9,240 nucleotides of DNA. Source: CAZUVM01 sp964623885 (GTDB taxonomy: Bacteria; Verrucomicrobiota; Verrucomicrobiia; Limisphaerales; UBA8199). The stretch lies in the NCBI GenBank assembly GCA_964623885.1, contig CAZUVM010000155.1:1-9240 (forward strand). The letters run 5' to 3'. The position numbers were made by a program, and so were the translations under genes. Below the pieces are notes generated by a model. That model was not told the DNA's origin. It did no database searches and was given only the letters and a program-made list of their open reading frames with translations. This document shows, in pieces, positions 7,636 through 9,240 of this stretch (position 1 is its first letter; every line of letters starts with the position of its first letter).

Positions 7636-7958
7636 GATTTGAAACTCTGTTCGTGCTGACGCGCGTCCGGTTTCGCCAATGCTTTGTTTTCCGTTTCTTG
7701 CTCCTATCAGCCCAGGGACGGAATTCGCACCATTAAGTCGATAGGCTGACCTTTTTCAGATCTTGTCAGCCCGGCAGCATGCCCGCCAGCTCATCCTGTA
7801 GTTTGCTGGTTGTTAATCGCTTAAGAAACCGACCCCGAGTTGGTTCGGCGATATGGTACGGATTTAGCATAACTGCCACAAAGAAACTCGCCAACTGGCG
7901 AAATATCAGGTGATCGGGAAAGCGGAATCACCCATCAAACCAGGTGAATAAAACAATT
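7636..7958. other. Non-coding stretch with several small inverted repeats; probable leader of the next gene
   Basis: I see no supported gene here. Small inverted repeats are present. GGCTGAC (7744-7750) pairs with GTCAGCC (7765-7771) around a 14-base loop, and an upstream TCAGCC (7707-7712) could pair with the same GGCTGA instead. AACCGAC (7827-7833) pairs with GTTGGTT (7839-7845) around a 5-base loop with one G-U pair. TCGCCA/TGGCGA lies at 7888-7901. A promoter for the gene at 7959 is expected somewhere here, but no -35/-10 pair is convincing. No clear intrinsic terminator follows the kinase gene. Confidence 0.5.
7942..7947 (+). promoter_or_regulatory. Ribosome binding site deciding the start of the duplicated-domain protein
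   Basis: AGGTGA lies 11 bases before the ATG at 7959. The GTG at 7944 in the same frame overlaps this motif and has no site of its own, so 7959 is the better start. The spacing is slightly long. Confidence 0.5.
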
Positions 7959-8567
7959 ATGAAAACATTCGTGAAATCCTCCATCCTTTGCTCTGCAATA
8001 CTCGCTGGCAGTTCATTGAACATGCTGGCCGCAGAAGAAGCCCACGAGCATCATGGCGGGCCCCCCGGACGCCACGAAGCCGTGCTCGTCGAGGTGACAG
8101 CGTCAGTGGAAGCCATCGACCCCAAAACGCGCGAAGTCACGTTGAAGGGTCCGATGGGTAACGAAGTGACTTTCACCGTCGATGAGCGGGTGAAACGCTT
8201 CGATGAAATCAAAGTCGGCGACCATGTGCACGCGGATTACTACGTATCGGTTGCCGCGGAATTGCGTAAACCGACGGCTGAAGAGGAGAAGAACCCGCTC
8301 GTTGTGCTCGACGCGGCCGGTAAGGCCCCTCCGGGCACCTCGCCCGCAGCCGGTGGCCTTCGCCGATTCAAAGTGGTGACCACGGTGGAGGGACTGGATC
8401 GCCCGACCCAAAGCATCACGGTCAAAGGTCCAATGGGTCATTACCTTACGACGCGAGTCGCCGACCCGGCGAACCTGACCAAGATGCACATCGGGGACCA
8501 TATCGTGGTCGTTTACACCGAGGCTCTGGCCATCTCGCTGGAGAAAACACAGAAGACCTCGGACTAA
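7959..8567 (+). CDS. Exported protein of unknown function with two copies of a KGPMG/GDH beta-rich domain
   Basis: I do not recognise a named function. The 202-residue product starts with a signal peptide (MKTFVKSSILCSAILAG..., cleavage likely near Ala24-Ala25), so it should be periplasmic or secreted. The mature N-terminus is acidic and His-rich (EEAHEHHGG), possibly metal-binding. Two similar domains follow, at about 45-104 and 138-196. Each begins V-x-x-x-V-E-x-[IL]-D, then has [TS]-x-T-[LV]-KGPMG at 61-67 and 153-160, then V-x-D/DP and a [KH]-[VI]-GDH-[VI] turn (86-90 and 178-182), and ends in Y-x-x-[AS]-[LV]-A-x-x-L. The beta-strand pattern suggests a small barrel; that is inference. The linker (105-137) is Pro/Ala/Gly-rich. 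Single-domain relatives with the KGP...VGD...YTEALAI pattern are, from memory, common as exported hypothetical proteins in proteobacteria. A membrane protein gene follows after 30 bases and may be cotranscribed. Confidence 0.8.
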   Translation: MKTFVKSSILCSAILAGSSLNMLAAEEAHEHHGGPPGRHEAVLVEVTASVEAIDPKTREVTLKGPMGNEVTFTVDERVKRFDEIKVGDHVHADYYVSVAAELRKPTAEEEKNPLVVLDAAGKAPPGTSPAAGGLRRFKVVTTVEGLDRPTQSITVKGPMGHYLTTRVADPANLTKMHIGDHIVVVYTEALAISLEKTQKTSD

Positions 8568-8597
8568 GTGTGCCGGTCCGGCAAGCGGAACCCGAAA

Positions 8598-9240
8598 ATG
8601 GCAACCAATCCTAAAGAGCCCGAAGGCAAGGCGCCGGCAGGCCCAGCGCCCAGGACTGCGATGCTGGAGGGGGCAGGACTTTTGTTGCTTTCTCTGGCCA
8701 CGGTAGGGACGGCATGGTGTTCCTACCAGGCGGCCGCCTGGGGAGGCGCGGCGGGAGGCGAGGCGAACAGGGCCACCGCCGCCAGCCGACGCGCTGCGGT
8801 CGCTCAGATTCAGGCTTATCAGGTGCAGTTGGTAGACGTGCTCTTGTTCAGCCAGCACATCAACGCTCGCGCCAACTCGAATGAAACGCTGGCGCGCTTT
8901 TACGCCGACCGGTTTCGCGGCGAAGCAAAAACGGCCTTCGAAGCGTGGCTCGCGACCAAGCCGTTTGAAAATGCTGATGCTCCAGCCCACCCGTTCGTGA
9001 CCAATCTGTACCACCCAAAACTCCTCGCGGATGCGCAATTTGCGGAAGCAGAGAGTCAGCGCTTTTCCGAAAGAGCCGGAGAAGCAGGACGCACGTCTCG
9101 AAACTACATCCTCATCACCGTTCTACTCGCCTGCGCCCTGTTCTGCGGCGGAACAGCGTCGAAATTCGAACACGTATGGATAAGGCGCACGGTCCTTGTG
9201 CTTGGGCTGGCCTTGTTTATCTGCGCCATGGAACGTCTAT
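8598..9240 (+). CDS. Uncharacterised membrane protein, partial (3' end outside the window)
   Basis: The frame is open from the ATG at 8598 to the window edge, giving 214 codons without a stop. Residues 1-20 are polar and Pro/Ala-rich. A membrane helix spans about 22-45 (LLLLSLATVGTAWCSYQAA). A long soluble region (about 46-168) rich in Ala, Glu, Arg and Gln is probably helical, with VQLVDVLLFSQHINA, LARFYADRFRGEAKTAFEAWLATKPF (97-122) and a later LLADAQFAEAESQRFSERAGEA. Two further helices lie at about 169-187 and 198-211. From memory this matches a widespread uncharacterised bacterial membrane family with the pattern TAWxSYQAAxW...FYxxRFRxExKxAFxAWLAT; no function is established to my knowledge. 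The start is 30 bases after the upstream stop and has only a weak ribosome site (GCGGAA). The in-frame ATG at 8661 is an alternative start with no better site. Partner genes beyond the edge cannot be seen. Confidence 0.75.
   Translation, partial: MATNPKEPEGKAPAGPAPRTAMLEGAGLLLLSLATVGTAWCSYQAAAWGGAAGGEANRATAASRRAAVAQIQAYQVQLVDVLLFSQHINARANSNETLARFYADRFRGEAKTAFEAWLATKPFENADAPAHPFVTNLYHPKLLADAQFAEAESQRFSERAGEAGRTSRNYILITVLLACALFCGGTASKFEHVWIRRTVLVLGLALFICAMERL

Noticed and set aside
7840..7870. Possible sigma70-like promoter TTGGTT (7840-7845) and TAGCAT (7865-7870)
   Set aside because: The spacing is 19 bases, both boxes are poor matches, and the -35 box lies inside a small inverted repeat, so it is not better than chance.
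8103..9038. Minus-strand open frame of 311 codons opposite the two right-end genes
   Set aside because: It spans two + strand genes that have family-like sequence, a signal peptide or membrane helices. Its own product is Arg/Gly-rich without recognisable motifs.

Overview
This window comes from a Gram-negative bacterium. It encodes a complete three-part envelope efflux pump (inner-membrane, periplasmic and outer-membrane parts) and several exported or membrane proteins. Two kinds of short repeat suggest a Verrucomicrobiota-type genome: a 10-bp 'ggacacagat' unit at 6580-6790, and an 8-bp 'tttcagca' unit inside a lipoprotein signal peptide. That assignment is inference from remembered patterns, not a database result. 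All recognisable genes lie on the + strand.

Layout: (1) 2-622, the C-terminal end of glycogen phosphorylase, with an unusual low-complexity tail; its stop overlaps the next start as ATGA. (2) 619-6568, an RND efflux operon in the order adaptor lipoprotein, HAE1-type inner-membrane permease, outer-membrane factor lipoprotein. The gaps are -4, 6 and 16 bases, and there are good ribosome binding sites before the permease and the outer-membrane factor. No regulator gene is visible next to it. (3) 6580-6790, a roughly 210-bp element bounded by 30-bp inverted arms built of 10-bp units. (4) 6826-7635, a PPK2-family polyphosphate kinase. (5) 7636-7958, a non-coding stretch with several small inverted repeats. 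(6) 7959-8567, an exported protein made of two copies of one ~58-residue domain. (7) 8598 to the window end, the start of an uncharacterised membrane protein that runs off the edge.

The adaptor, permease and outer-membrane factor should assemble into one proton-driven pump spanning the envelope. Glycogen phosphorylase and PPK2 both deal with storage polymers (glycogen and polyphosphate), but nothing in the sequence links them functionally. I found no defence system, CRISPR array, transposase, integrase, tRNA or rRNA. The points most worth a second look are the inverted-repeat element, the coupling of glycogen phosphorylase to an efflux operon, the repeat-built signal peptide, and the two uncharacterised envelope genes at the right end.
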